A DNA stretch of 15,439 nt, from assembly GCA_048054495.1 (NCBI GenBank), contig JBGMQN010000109.1, forward strand, positions 1 through 15,439, in the 5' to 3' direction. Below are positions 6,567 to 14,825 of the stretch, piece by piece; the stretch's first letter is position 1, and every line of letters starts with the position of its first letter. The translations under genes and the position numbers were made by a program. This DNA comes from JADFRG01 sp048054495 (GTDB lineage: Bacteria; Chloroflexota; Anaerolineae; Anaerolineales; E44-bin32). A model generated the notes under the pieces. It had not been told where the DNA came from. It ran no database searches and worked only from the letters and a program-made list of their open reading frames with translations.

Positions 6567-7862
6567 GTGAAGCTCGACAAAGCTCAAGAACTCCTCAAGC
6601 GCGACCAGGCGGTTGTCTCCCCGTCGTATCCGCGAGCCGCGCCATTCGTTATGGACCACGGCTCAGGCGCGGAGGTCTGGGACGTGGACGGAAACCATTT
6701 CATCGATTTTGCGGCCGGAATTGCCGTTTGCACGACCGGGCACTCCCATCCCAAAGTCGTCGCCGCCATCTGCAATCAGGCGCAGCGCTTCATTCACATC
6801 TCATCCGACTATTACCACCCGATTTGGGTCGAGCTCTCCGAACGGCTGGCGGAAATTGCTCCCTTTTCTGAGCCAGCCAAGGTTTTCCTTGCCAACTCAG
6901 GTACAGAGGCCGTGGAAGCGGCCATCAAACTGGCCCGACACCACACCGGACGTCCGCTATTTATCGGATTCCAGGGTGGATTTCATGGCCGCACTCTGGG
7001 CTCGTTGGCATTTACCTCCAGCAAATCCATTCAGAGAAGCGGCTTCGGCCCCCCTGCCCTAGGCGTCACCCATGTTCCCTACCCGAACGCCTATCGCCAG
7101 GTGCTGCAGTCGACGGGCGGCGATTATGGAGAGACGGTGGTCGACTACATTGAGAATCAGGTCTTTAAGACCGTCGTGCCACCTGAGGATTGCGCCGGCA
7201 TCCTGGTGGAGCCCATTCAGGGCGAGGGGGGCTACGTCGTTCCACCCCCAGGCTTCTTCCCCGCATTGCGCGCGCTCTGCGACCGGCATGGAATCCTGCT
7301 GATCACGGACGAAGTGCAGTCCGGTATCGGTCGCACAGGAAAGTGGTGGGCGATCGAACATTGGGAGGTCGAGCCCGACATTGTTTGCTTTGCCAAGGGG
7401 ATTGCATCGGGCGTTCCGATGGGAGGCATCGTTGCCCGCGAGTCCGTCATGGACTGGCCGGAAGGTGCGCACGGTAACACCTACGGCGGCAATCCGCTGG
7501 CATGCAGTGCGGCGCTGGCAACGCTCGATCTGGTCCAGGAGCAGCTCTTGGATAACGCGCAGCGCATGGGTAAATATGCCATGGATGCGCTGGAAGAAAT
7601 CCAGAGCCGCCATCCCACCATCGGTCAGGTTCGGGGGAAAGGCCTGATGATTGGTGTGGAGTTTGTTGACGGTATTGGGACAAAGCAACCGGCGCATGAT
7701 CTGCGCGAGCGAGTGATCGAAGAGGCCTTTGAGCGGGGGCTCTTGTTATTGGGGTGCGGCGAGAGCACCGTTCGCTTGGCCCCCGCCTTGAGCATAGAAG
7801 AAGGGCTGCTGGACGAGGGACTCAGGATCATGGAGGAGTCAATCTCGACCGTCTCCACTTAA
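6567..7862 (+). CDS. Class III PLP-dependent aminotransferase (GABA/acetylornithine type)
   Basis: A 431-residue pyridoxal-phosphate enzyme of aminotransferase class III, which moves an amino group from an omega-amino or similar donor to a 2-oxo acid in the cytosol. Motifs: AAGIAVCTTGHSHP (49-62), SGTEAVEAAIKLAR (111-124), GGFHGRT (137-143), EPIQGEGG (215-222), cofactor-binding DE (248-249) in ITDEVQSGIGRTG, and the Schiff-base Lys277 in CFAKGIASGVPMGG. The order matches 4-aminobutyrate and acetylornithine aminotransferases. The motif around Lys277 also resembles archaeal amino-acid racemases and ornithine aminotransferases of this fold, so substrate and even transamination versus racemisation are open. 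It is first in an operon; its TAA overlaps the ATG of the histidine kinase (TAATG). No arginine-biosynthesis or GABA genes adjoin it. Confidence 0.9.
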   Translation: MKLDKAQELLKRDQAVVSPSYPRAAPFVMDHGSGAEVWDVDGNHFIDFAAGIAVCTTGHSHPKVVAAICNQAQRFIHISSDYYHPIWVELSERLAEIAPFSEPAKVFLANSGTEAVEAAIKLARHHTGRPLFIGFQGGFHGRTLGSLAFTSSKSIQRSGFGPPALGVTHVPYPNAYRQVLQSTGGDYGETVVDYIENQVFKTVVPPEDCAGILVEPIQGEGGYVVPPPGFFPALRALCDRHGILLITDEVQSGIGRTGKWWAIEHWEVEPDIVCFAKGIASGVPMGGIVARESVMDWPEGAHGNTYGGNPLACSAALATLDLVQEQLLDNAQRMGKYAMDALEEIQSRHPTIGQVRGKGLMIGVEFVDGIGTKQPAHDLRERVIEEAFERGLLLLGCGESTVRLAPALSIEEGLLDEGLRIMEESISTVST

Positions 7863-9418
7863 TGCTTCCGGACTTTCGCGTACGCCAGCGAGACTACCTG
7901 CTTGAGATCTCGCGCGCTCTTACCGAAGAGCTGGATCTCGATCGGGTCCTGGATCGGATCGTGAAACTTGCGGCCGAGCTGTTGGCAAGCTCGGCCGGTC
8001 TTATTGCATTGCGCGAAACGGGCGGGTGGCGTGTAGCTGCCACGCACGGCGTCAACGACGAGTTCTTGAAGAGCCTCGATTCGCTGCTCGAGGACATTCC
8101 GGATCAGGGAGATCCAGCAAGCATTGCGCTGCCCGAGGTCAACCGCCGGCTGCAGAGGATCACCCAGTCCGCCTCATTAGGGCTTCTCACGGGAGTGGGG
8201 CTACCGATGATCGCCCGCGAAGAGGTCGTGGGAGTCATCTTCGTGTTCAGATCCTATCGGGGACGCTTCTCACGGGATGACCGTCGGCTGCTTGGGGCTT
8301 TCGCTGCTCAAGCCGCGATCGCCGTTTCCAATGCACGTCTCTACACGCAGGTCGCAGATCAAAGCCGCCACCTGGACCAGGTGGTCGAATCCTCTGCGGA
8401 TGGGATTTTCATCCTGGATCCGAGCTACAGGTTTACACGTTTTAACCGGGCCTGCTCGAAGCTCACCGGATACGGGGCAGACGAGGTTGTTGACAAAGAG
8501 CATTCTGAGATCATTCGATGGTCGAGCCGTGAGCCGGGATCCACACTGGAGGAATCGGCCGCCGGCGGCTGGCCGCTTTCCGCGAGCGCCGAGCTGTATG
8601 TGGAGGGGGACCTGTTGCGTGCAGGCGGCGGCCACATCAGTGTTGGAATCACCTACGCCCCGACATTTTCAGAGGATGGGCGGCTGCTGAGCGTCGTGGC
8701 CAATGTGCGCGATATCACTCGGTTTCGAGAGGCCGAGGAGCTCAAGAGCACGTTTATTTCCATCATTAGCCATGAGCTGCGCACTCCGGTCGCCTTGATT
8801 AAGGGCTACGTAGGAACCTTACGCCGCGATGACGCGGATTGGGACCCGGAGGTCGTGCGCGACAGCCTGGCTGTAATCGAAGATGAGTCTGATCGACTCG
8901 CCGACCTGATCGATGATCTCCTGGACGCCTCGCGACTGCAGGCGGGCGCGCTTTCACTGAACCCGTCGGATTTGGACCTTTTTCAACTTGCGGAGGAGTT
9001 GGCAGTGCGTTTCCAAACCCAATCGGATCGGCATACGTTCGAGGTCGAACGGCCGGCCGATTTCCCGCTCGTTCGCGCAGACGAGGAGCGAATGACACAG
9101 GTGCTCACCAACCTGCTCTCCAACGCGGTGAAGTACGCGGAGGATGGCGGACGGGTGCTGATCCGGGGACGCCAAACGCAGAATGAAGTCGTGATGTGTG
9201 TGAGTGACCGGGGTCCGGGGATTCGACCTTCAGACCGCCACCGGATCTTCGATCGCTTCTATCGATCGGAGGAAATCACCGGCAGCACACAAGGCGCAGG
9301 CCTCGGCCTGTATCTGGCCAAGGCTATAGTGGAGGCTCATGGGGGTAGGATCTGGGTAGATGAGAAGGTGGAGCAAGGAGCGCAGATCTGCTTCTCGCTG
9401 CCTAAAGGTGAGGGATAG
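7862..9418 (+). CDS. Soluble GAF-PAS sensor histidine kinase
   Basis: A 518-residue two-component sensor kinase with no predicted membrane helix, so probably a cytosolic sensor. Domains: GAF about 10-163, PAS about 168-290, HisKA dimerisation domain about 293-360 with phospho-acceptor His304 in SHELRTP, and HATPase_c about 405-515 with N-box LTNLLSNAVKY (415-425), G1 DRGPGI (449-454) and G2 GAGLGLYLAK (478-487). All catalytic residues are present. The start is the ATG at 7862, which shares one base with the aminotransferase stop (TAATG), indicating translational coupling; a longer frame upstream is an overlap with no start signal. No response regulator is in the operon. The nearest, a lone receiver, is about 5 kb downstream on the same strand and may or may not be its partner. 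The signal is unknown. Confidence 0.93.
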   Translation: MLPDFRVRQRDYLLEISRALTEELDLDRVLDRIVKLAAELLASSAGLIALRETGGWRVAATHGVNDEFLKSLDSLLEDIPDQGDPASIALPEVNRRLQRITQSASLGLLTGVGLPMIAREEVVGVIFVFRSYRGRFSRDDRRLLGAFAAQAAIAVSNARLYTQVADQSRHLDQVVESSADGIFILDPSYRFTRFNRACSKLTGYGADEVVDKEHSEIIRWSSREPGSTLEESAAGGWPLSASAELYVEGDLLRAGGGHISVGITYAPTFSEDGRLLSVVANVRDITRFREAEELKSTFISIISHELRTPVALIKGYVGTLRRDDADWDPEVVRDSLAVIEDESDRLADLIDDLLDASRLQAGALSLNPSDLDLFQLAEELAVRFQTQSDRHTFEVERPADFPLVRADEERMTQVLTNLLSNAVKYAEDGGRVLIRGRQTQNEVVMCVSDRGPGIRPSDRHRIFDRFYRSEEITGSTQGAGLGLYLAKAIVEAHGGRIWVDEKVEQGAQICFSLPKGEG

Positions 9419-9421
9419 CGC

Positions 9422-10768
9422 ATGGTAGCCGCTGCAAATACCGTCCGATGCCCGAGTTGTGGCTCGCCCATCCAGGCCCACGTTCACCAGTTGGTTGATG
9501 TAGGGCTGGATCCGAGCGCCAAGTCGCGGCTGCTCTCCGGCAGCTTGAACCTTGTGCGATGCCCCGTATGCCAGTATGAGGGCCAGCTGTCGGCCCCGTT
9601 GGTCTATCACGACCCCGGCAAGGAATTGCTGCTGACCTACATTCCCGTGGAACTCGGGATCCCGAAGGACGAGCAGGAGAAGCTCATCGGTCGCCTGATC
9701 AATCAGGCCATCGAGGCGCTCCCAGCCGAGAGCCGGAAGGGATACCTGCTTCAGCCCAAGGCAGTCTTGACGATCCAGGGCTTAATTGAGCGCATTCTTG
9801 AGGGGGATGGTGTCACAAGAGAAGAGCTGGATGCTCAGCGGTCAAAGATCCGCTTGTTTGAGGATCTGTTGAAGGCACCACAGGAGTCACTGGATGGATT
9901 CGTCGCGGAGCACGACGGGGAGCTCGATGAACGGTTCTTTCAGCTTGCCGCGCTGAGCCTCCAAACCACGCCCGATGAATCGGCGCGCGCCTCTGCCACT
10001 CAGAAGCTCGAGAGTGCGCTGCAATTGAGCTCCTATGGAAAGCGACTGACGGAGCGAGAGGCCGAATTGCGATCCGCGGCAGAAAGCCTGCGCGAGGCTG
10101 GAGACGATCTAACCCGGGAAAAGCTTCTCGAGCTGATAGTTGAGGCGGAGAACGACGATCGCGTGCAGGCCATCGTGAGCCTGGCGCGGCCCGGGCTGGA
10201 CTACTCATTCTTTCAACTGCTTACAGAGCGCATCGATCAAGCCGAAGGCGAAGAAGCGAAGCGCCTCGTAGCTCTCCGCAAGCGCCTGCTCGAGCAGACC
10301 GAGGAGATCGACAAGGCCCAGGAAGCCAGGCTGGCCCAAGCTTCTAACCTAATTGGCTCCCTGGTGCAAGCCGAGGATCTAGACCAAGCCATAAAGGCGG
10401 CTCTGCCTGCGATTGATGAACTCTTCCTGGCGGTCCTTCAGGCCAACATCCGCGGAGCTGAGGAAAGCGACGACCAGGAGCTTCTGGTAAAGATGAAAGA
10501 TATCGAGCAGAAACTCAATACCGCCATCATGGACAGCCTACCGCCGAATCTGCGGCTGGCCCAGCAGGTGCTGGGAACAGAAGACGAGCAAGAAGCTCAG
10601 CGAATGTTGGACCAATCCGTGGAGCTCATCGATGATCAATTCTTGGGGGCGCTTCTCACAACCAGCCAGCGATTGGAAGAAGCTGACGACAAGCAGGGTG
10701 CGGAACGCCTACGCCGCTTGCATCGACACGCGCTGCGACTGTCCATGCGGGCCAATATCAGTTCGTAG
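9422..10768 (+). CDS. CpXC zinc-ribbon protein with long helical tail
   Basis: A 448-residue protein of unknown function. The N-terminus carries two Cys pairs, RCPSC (Cys10, Cys13) and RCPVC (Cys47, Cys50), which form a CpXC-type four-cysteine zinc ribbon; LVYHDPGKELLLTYIP (60-75) continues the domain. From about residue 80 to the end it is highly charged and helix-rich (many Glu, Leu, Ala, Gln, Arg), probably helical bundles or coiled coil, with no enzymatic motif. There is no signal peptide or membrane helix. The ATG lies three bases after the kinase stop, with AGGTGAGGG just upstream, so it is the third gene of the operon. The context suggests a link to the histidine kinase or aminotransferase, for example as scaffold or regulator, but this is inference. 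Confidence 0.85.
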   Translation: MVAAANTVRCPSCGSPIQAHVHQLVDVGLDPSAKSRLLSGSLNLVRCPVCQYEGQLSAPLVYHDPGKELLLTYIPVELGIPKDEQEKLIGRLINQAIEALPAESRKGYLLQPKAVLTIQGLIERILEGDGVTREELDAQRSKIRLFEDLLKAPQESLDGFVAEHDGELDERFFQLAALSLQTTPDESARASATQKLESALQLSSYGKRLTEREAELRSAAESLREAGDDLTREKLLELIVEAENDDRVQAIVSLARPGLDYSFFQLLTERIDQAEGEEAKRLVALRKRLLEQTEEIDKAQEARLAQASNLIGSLVQAEDLDQAIKAALPAIDELFLAVLQANIRGAEESDDQELLVKMKDIEQKLNTAIMDSLPPNLRLAQQVLGTEDEQEAQRMLDQSVELIDDQFLGALLTTSQRLEEADDKQGAERLRRLHRHALRLSMRANISS

Positions 10769-10825
10769 CCATTCCCGCTGGATCACTGAATAACCGGAAC
10801 TGCAATCCCCACCCGTTTAGATCCA

Positions 10826-12841
10826 CTAATCCAGTAGATCTTGCAGCCCGGCCTCATCGATAATCTCAACTCCCAGGTCCTGAGCCTTCGTGAGCTTGGA
10901 TCCGGCCTTTTCCCCCGCCACCAAATAATCGGTCTTGCCGCTTACGCTACTGGTGACCTTACCACCAGCAGCTAATATCAACGCCTTTGCTTCGCTCCGC
11001 TGCATGTTGGGAAGCGTGCCAGTGAGCACAAAAGTTTGACCAGAGAGTGACTGCGGGCCGGTCTCGGCTTGTTCCTCCTCGGGCCAAACACCCGCTTTCT
11101 TAAGCTTGCTGAGCAGCTTCTTGTTGCGAGGCTGAGCGAACCAATCGACGACCCCCTGGGCAATATTCGGGCCGATGCCCTCCATAGCTTCGAGATCTTC
11201 CGGTTTGGCGCTGGAAAGTGCATCCAGGCTATGAAAGTGACGCGCAAAATCGGCGGCCACCGTTTCGCCGACCCCTCGGATTCCGAGCGCAATGATCACT
11301 CGGCTCAATGGTTGTGACCTGGAATTTTGGATGGCCGATAAGAGTTGTTCCGCTTTTTTGTCGGCGAACCCCTCCAGGCCGAGCAGATCTTCCTCCGTGA
11401 GACGATAGACGTCCCCTACATCCTCAACCAGGTTCCCCTCCACAACTTGCTCCGCAATTTTTATCCCAAGTCCTTCGATGTCCATGGCCGCGCGCGAGGC
11501 GAAGTGTTCCAAGATTCGGACCAGTTGAGCGGGACAGGATGCAGTGGCGCAATAGACCGCCACCTCCCCCTCGAGGATCTGGATCGGCTCCCCGCAGTCG
11601 GGGCATTTCTTGGGCATCTTGTAGGGTTTCTCTTTACCCGTGCGTGCATCGACGATCGGTCCGATCACATACGGGATGACGTCACCCGAGCGCTTGATCA
11701 ACACCTGGTCCCCGACACGGATATCCTTCTCCCTGATGAAATCAAAATTGTGCAGGGTCGCCTGTTTGACGGTTGCTCCGCCTACATAGACCGGTTCAAG
11801 GATCGCGTAGGGAGTGATCACCCCCGTGCGTCCAACGTTGAGGCCGATGTCGAGCAGCCGAGTGGTTCGTTCTTCAGCGGGCAGCTTGAACGCAATGGCG
11901 CCGCGTGGATCTTTTCCTACCACTCCTAGCGAGCCGGCCAATTCCTGGTCATCAATCTTGATCACCATTCCATCGATCTCATATGCAAAAGATTCGCGTC
12001 TGCTGGCGAGCTGCTCGATGGCCGCGATCACCTCGTCGATGCCCTCGCATAGCCGTGCGTGCCCTTCAACCGGGAAACCCAGGTCCCTCAAGTATTCGAG
12101 CGCCGACCATTGGCTCGCAGGAGGCTCGCCGGTAGTTTCGATAATCGAGTAGCAGAAAAGTCGAATAGGACGCGCGGCGGTCAACGATGTATCGAGCTGT
12201 CTCAGTGATCCCGCGGCGGTGTTGCGTGGATTGACGTAAGTCTTACCACCCTCCGCTTCTGCCCGGCGGTTCATCTCCTTGAAATCCTTCTTGTAGATGA
12301 TGGCTTCTCCCCGCACCACCAAACGCGCCGGCGATTCTATGCCGTTCGGTTTGAGCGGCACTCGAAGTGGAAGCGTCCTGACCGTGCGAAGATTGGCGGT
12401 GATGTCCTCCCCATTCTGGCCATCCCCCCGGGTAGCGCCCAGATTGAAAATGCCATGCTCATAGTGCAGCACGACCGTCAGCCCATCCAGCTTTGGCTCC
12501 ACGACAAAAGCCGCCTCTTCCACACGCGCGTCCAATCGCGCGATCCGCTCGTACCAGGCGCGCACTTCATCTTCGCTGAAGGCATTGCTCAGGCTGAGGA
12601 TGGGCCTGGGGTGTGGCACCCGCACAAATCGCTCGGATATCCCGCCGCCGACCCGGTTCGTGGGTGAGTCGTCCGTCGCCAGCTCCGGATGCTGCTGCTC
12701 CAGCTCTCGCAATTCCTTCAGCATCTGATCGTATTCGAAATCGCTGATCAACGGATCGTCGAGCACGTGATAGCGGTAGTTGTGAAGGTTTAGCTGCTTG
12801 CGAAGTTCTTCCGCCCTGGATCTGGCCGCCTTGGGTACCAT
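10826..12841 (-). CDS. ligA: NAD-dependent DNA ligase LigA
   Basis: A 671-residue NAD+-dependent ligase that seals nicks in replication and repair. Numbered from the ATG at 12841: Ia domain start HNYRYHVLDDP, adenylation site EPKLDG with catalytic Lys117 (Lys115 in E. coli), NPRNTAAGSLRQLD, an OB-fold region, a zinc finger with Cys413, Cys416, Cys431 and Cys436, helix-hairpin-helix repeats about 450-580, and a BRCT domain about 598-671. The length equals that of the E. coli enzyme. A GTG at 12883 would add 14 residues and overlap the acyltransferase gene; neither start has a clear Shine-Dalgarno, and the family alignment favours 12841. It follows two lipid genes closely and is probably cotranscribed with them. 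It converges on the CpXC gene with only 57 bases between and no obvious terminator there. Confidence 0.97.
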   Translation of the reverse strand: MVPKAARSRAEELRKQLNLHNYRYHVLDDPLISDFEYDQMLKELRELEQQHPELATDDSPTNRVGGGISERFVRVPHPRPILSLSNAFSEDEVRAWYERIARLDARVEEAAFVVEPKLDGLTVVLHYEHGIFNLGATRGDGQNGEDITANLRTVRTLPLRVPLKPNGIESPARLVVRGEAIIYKKDFKEMNRRAEAEGGKTYVNPRNTAAGSLRQLDTSLTAARPIRLFCYSIIETTGEPPASQWSALEYLRDLGFPVEGHARLCEGIDEVIAAIEQLASRRESFAYEIDGMVIKIDDQELAGSLGVVGKDPRGAIAFKLPAEERTTRLLDIGLNVGRTGVITPYAILEPVYVGGATVKQATLHNFDFIREKDIRVGDQVLIKRSGDVIPYVIGPIVDARTGKEKPYKMPKKCPDCGEPIQILEGEVAVYCATASCPAQLVRILEHFASRAAMDIEGLGIKIAEQVVEGNLVEDVGDVYRLTEEDLLGLEGFADKKAEQLLSAIQNSRSQPLSRVIIALGIRGVGETVAADFARHFHSLDALSSAKPEDLEAMEGIGPNIAQGVVDWFAQPRNKKLLSKLKKAGVWPEEEQAETGPQSLSGQTFVLTGTLPNMQRSEAKALILAAGGKVTSSVSGKTDYLVAGEKAGSKLTKAQDLGVEIIDEAGLQDLLD

Positions 12842-12864
12842 CGAATCTACTACTCGCTCAGATC

Positions 12865-13755
12865 CTAGTTGCCGTCGGGCCACACTTTATGGAACATCCA
12901 CCACTCGTCCGGATGCTGGCGAATGAATCCTTCAATTGCATGAATGACCCGCTGCGCCATCGCTTGCTCCGCATCCGGATGTCCCTTGAACTGCTCCGGC
13001 TTAACGATGTCCAGAGTTTTCGCGCGGTATTGGCCTCCATCGAATATGTAGGTTGCGCCCACCATGATCGGAGCCATGGTTTTGAGCGCCAATCGAGCGT
13101 GTCCCACGGGCAACCAAGCCCGCTTTCCAAAAAACTCCAGGAAGGCGCCCGATTCATCGGGCCGATCCGCGGCGGTCACCACAAGCCCGCCTTCCCTCAG
13201 ATAGATAATCGCTTCGCGCAGGGATTGGTAGCTGACCGGCGACAGATTCAGTCCGAACCTGCGGCGCAGGTCGTTCTGCGCCTGGTAGCTTGGCAGCACC
13301 TCTGGGTAAGCAAGCACCAGTGTGTGATAGTCCAGTCCACCGAGATAGATCAAGACGTGGTCCAGTCCGATCGTGTGAGCTCCAACGTAAAGCAGCCCCC
13401 TGCCCTTCGCCAGAATCGCGTCCACCGTGTCAAGCAGCTCCTCATCCGGTTTGGCGATCTCGGCCAAAGTCTCATGCCCGCCTTGCATGACCTCGAACAA
13501 CGAGACGTAGCTGCGCATGATATTGCGAAGTACGGCTTCCACAGTCTCCTGGATCTTCGGGTCGTCTTCCGGAAGCCCCTGCACTACCGACTGATTGCTG
13601 CGCATTGCAGCAACCATCGCAGTGTCCGCCTGCCGGGCGACTCGAGCCGCGATGCGATCGGTAATCCACAACGTGAACCGCCGCGGGAGGATCCTGACCA
13701 GCCACATGGCAGCATTCGGTCCCCAGCGGCTGTTTGCAATCGAAACCAGGCTCAT
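12865..13755 (-). CDS. LpxL/PatA-type lipid acyltransferase
   Basis: A 296-residue protein of the bacterial lipid A biosynthesis acyltransferase family (LpxL/HtrB, PatA). These enzymes transfer a fatty acyl chain to a glycolipid at the inner membrane. The catalytic H-x4-D/E motif is His127-TIGL-Asp132 in YVGAHTIGLD. Other family features are VTAADRPDESGAFLEFFGK with a following LPVGHARLA, and the C-terminal DEWWMFHKVWP. The N-terminus (about 12-32) is amphipathic or weakly membrane-associated. The length is typical. Its ATG overlaps the stop of the upstream CDP-alcohol phosphatidyltransferase (ATGA). Chloroflexota generally lack lipopolysaccharide, so a PatA-like role on a phosphatidylinositol or other glycolipid fits better than lipid A, but the acceptor is inferred only from context. 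Confidence 0.85.
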   Translation of the reverse strand: MSLVSIANSRWGPNAAMWLVRILPRRFTLWITDRIAARVARQADTAMVAAMRSNQSVVQGLPEDDPKIQETVEAVLRNIMRSYVSLFEVMQGGHETLAEIAKPDEELLDTVDAILAKGRGLLYVGAHTIGLDHVLIYLGGLDYHTLVLAYPEVLPSYQAQNDLRRRFGLNLSPVSYQSLREAIIYLREGGLVVTAADRPDESGAFLEFFGKRAWLPVGHARLALKTMAPIMVGATYIFDGGQYRAKTLDIVKPEQFKGHPDAEQAMAQRVIHAIEGFIRQHPDEWWMFHKVWPDGN

Positions 13756-14378
13756 TTGGGAGTTGAGACCTTCCTTGAGTCACGCAGTTGCCGGTTTCCC
13801 GACAGAATCACTGGAGCGCCTCGCACGACGGAGAAAACCACCGCCACCCAGGCCACTATCTCGGAAACCCGCAGGATCGGGTCCGATGCAACTTGTAGAT
13901 TGCCTCCCTCTGGAAAGCCCGAAAGTGCGTAGCCGAGAGTGAGTCCGCAGAAGGCCACGATCTTGCTGATGCTGTAGCCGGATCGCATCCAGGGCGAGCT
14001 GACCAGGAAATGGCCGAGCCCGGATCCCTGCTGCTCAAAGGGAGCCTTGCCCTGGCTCACACCAATGCTGCGAATGGCATCGGTGAGCGTGGTGCGTATG
14101 ATCACAATCAGCGGTATCGCCACGGAGATCGTGCCCAGGTCTGCCAACACTACCCACAGCACCAACTCGTAACTGCGGTCAGTGGCAATATCGAGCACGC
14201 TTCCCATTAAAGACGTGGTCTCGGTTCTCCTGGCAATGACTCCGTCCACGGTGTCGAGAAAGAGGGCGAAAAACAAATATGGGACCGACAAAAGCTGCAC
14301 CATCGGATTCCCGAAATAAAGCATCAGCAGGAAGCCAAGCAGCAGCGGAAAGCGAATAATCGTAATCATGTTGGCCAT
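13752..14378 (-). CDS. CDP-alcohol phosphatidyltransferase
   Basis: A 208-residue polytopic membrane enzyme that joins a CDP-activated lipid to an alcohol such as glycerol phosphate or inositol (phosphate). The family signature D-x2-DG-x2-AR-x8-G-x3-D-x3-D is complete: Asp42, Asp45, Gly46, Ala49, Arg50, Gly59, Asp63, Asp67. About five or six hydrophobic segments follow the family layout. The start is uncertain between GTG 14384, ATG 14378 and ATG 14369; ATG 14378 is used here and none has a clear Shine-Dalgarno. Its stop overlaps the acyltransferase start by four bases. The head-group alcohol (glycerol phosphate as in PgsA, or inositol phosphate) cannot be settled from the motif. The pairing with the acyltransferase recalls mycobacterial pgsA1-patA. 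Confidence 0.9.
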   Translation of the reverse strand: MANMITIIRFPLLLGFLLMLYFGNPMVQLLSVPYLFFALFLDTVDGVIARRTETTSLMGSVLDIATDRSYELVLWVVLADLGTISVAIPLIVIIRTTLTDAIRSIGVSQGKAPFEQQGSGLGHFLVSSPWMRSGYSISKIVAFCGLTLGYALSGFPEGGNLQVASDPILRVSEIVAWVAVVFSVVRGAPVILSGNRQLRDSRKVSTPK

Positions 14379-14433
14379 GGCCACAATATTAACTCAACGA
14401 GGGGGTTCTGTATGCGCCACTTCCAGCGCGTCG

Positions 14434-14439
14434 TATACT
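14434..14439 (+). promoter_or_regulatory. Possible -10 box of the receiver gene
   Basis: TATACT lies ten bases before the receiver ATG with no ribosome-binding site between (the spacer ends GCCCCTC). The arrangement matches that before the Ser/Thr kinase gene and suggests a very short or absent leader. Confidence 0.35.
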
Positions 14440-14449
14440 TGAGCCCCTC

Positions 14450-14821
14450 ATGAGTCAGCAGAATATTCTCGTCGTGGACGACGAGGTTGGCGTCGCGGAG
14501 CTCTTCAGCATGATGTTAGAGATGGAGGGCTATCGGGTGCGGGTCGTGCACGACGTGCAGAGCGCCAAGACCGCGCTTGAGGAGGAGCCTGTCGACCTGA
14601 TGTTTGTCGACATCATGATGCCGGAGGCCTCCGGGTTGGAGCTGTGCAGGTATGTGCGAGGCGAACCCTACTTAGAAAATATCCCCATTGTGATCGTATC
14701 CGCCCGATCACAGCTGGAAGAGGTTCACGAAGGTCTTGAGGCCGGTGCGGATAGGTATCTTCTCAAACCGGTTTCAAAGCGGGAGCTCATTGAAGCCGTG
14801 CAGCAGGCCTTGACGGATTAG
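14450..14821 (+). CDS. Stand-alone receiver (CheY-like) response regulator
   Basis: A 123-residue protein made only of a receiver domain, with no DNA-binding or enzymatic output. The acidic pocket is Asp10/Asp11 (VVDDE), the phosphorylated residue is Asp54 (FVDIMMP), the switch residue Ser84 (IVSAR), and Lys106 lies in LLKPVSK. All are intact, so phosphorylation is expected. It probably acts by binding a partner or passing phosphate on, as in CheY- or Spo0F-like relays. It is a single gene, divergent from the phosphatidyltransferase unit. The soluble histidine kinase at 7862-9418 is the only kinase of that class in view and is a candidate partner, but distance makes this speculative. Confidence 0.93.
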   Translation: MSQQNILVVDDEVGVAELFSMMLEMEGYRVRVVHDVQSAKTALEEEPVDLMFVDIMMPEASGLELCRYVRGEPYLENIPIVIVSARSQLEEVHEGLEAGADRYLLKPVSKRELIEAVQQALTD

Positions 14822-14825
14822 GGAG

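Noticed and set aside
7059..7697. A 212-codon minus-strand frame inside the aminotransferase gene
   Set aside because: It is antisense to a well-conserved PLP enzyme and shows no motif of its own.
7754..7861. A 36-codon N-terminal extension of the histidine kinase
   Set aside because: It lies wholly within the aminotransferase coding sequence in another frame and is rich in Arg and Gly. The overlapping TAATG start at 7862 is more natural.
10769..10825. A terminator between the CpXC gene and ligA
   Set aside because: Only a weak GATC...GATC symmetry is seen, with no GC-rich stem or T-run in the 57 bases.
12889..13932. A 347-codon plus-strand frame opposite the acyltransferase and phosphatidyltransferase genes
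   Set aside because: It is antisense to two genes with complete catalytic signatures, resembles no family, and has no start signal. It is a shadow frame.
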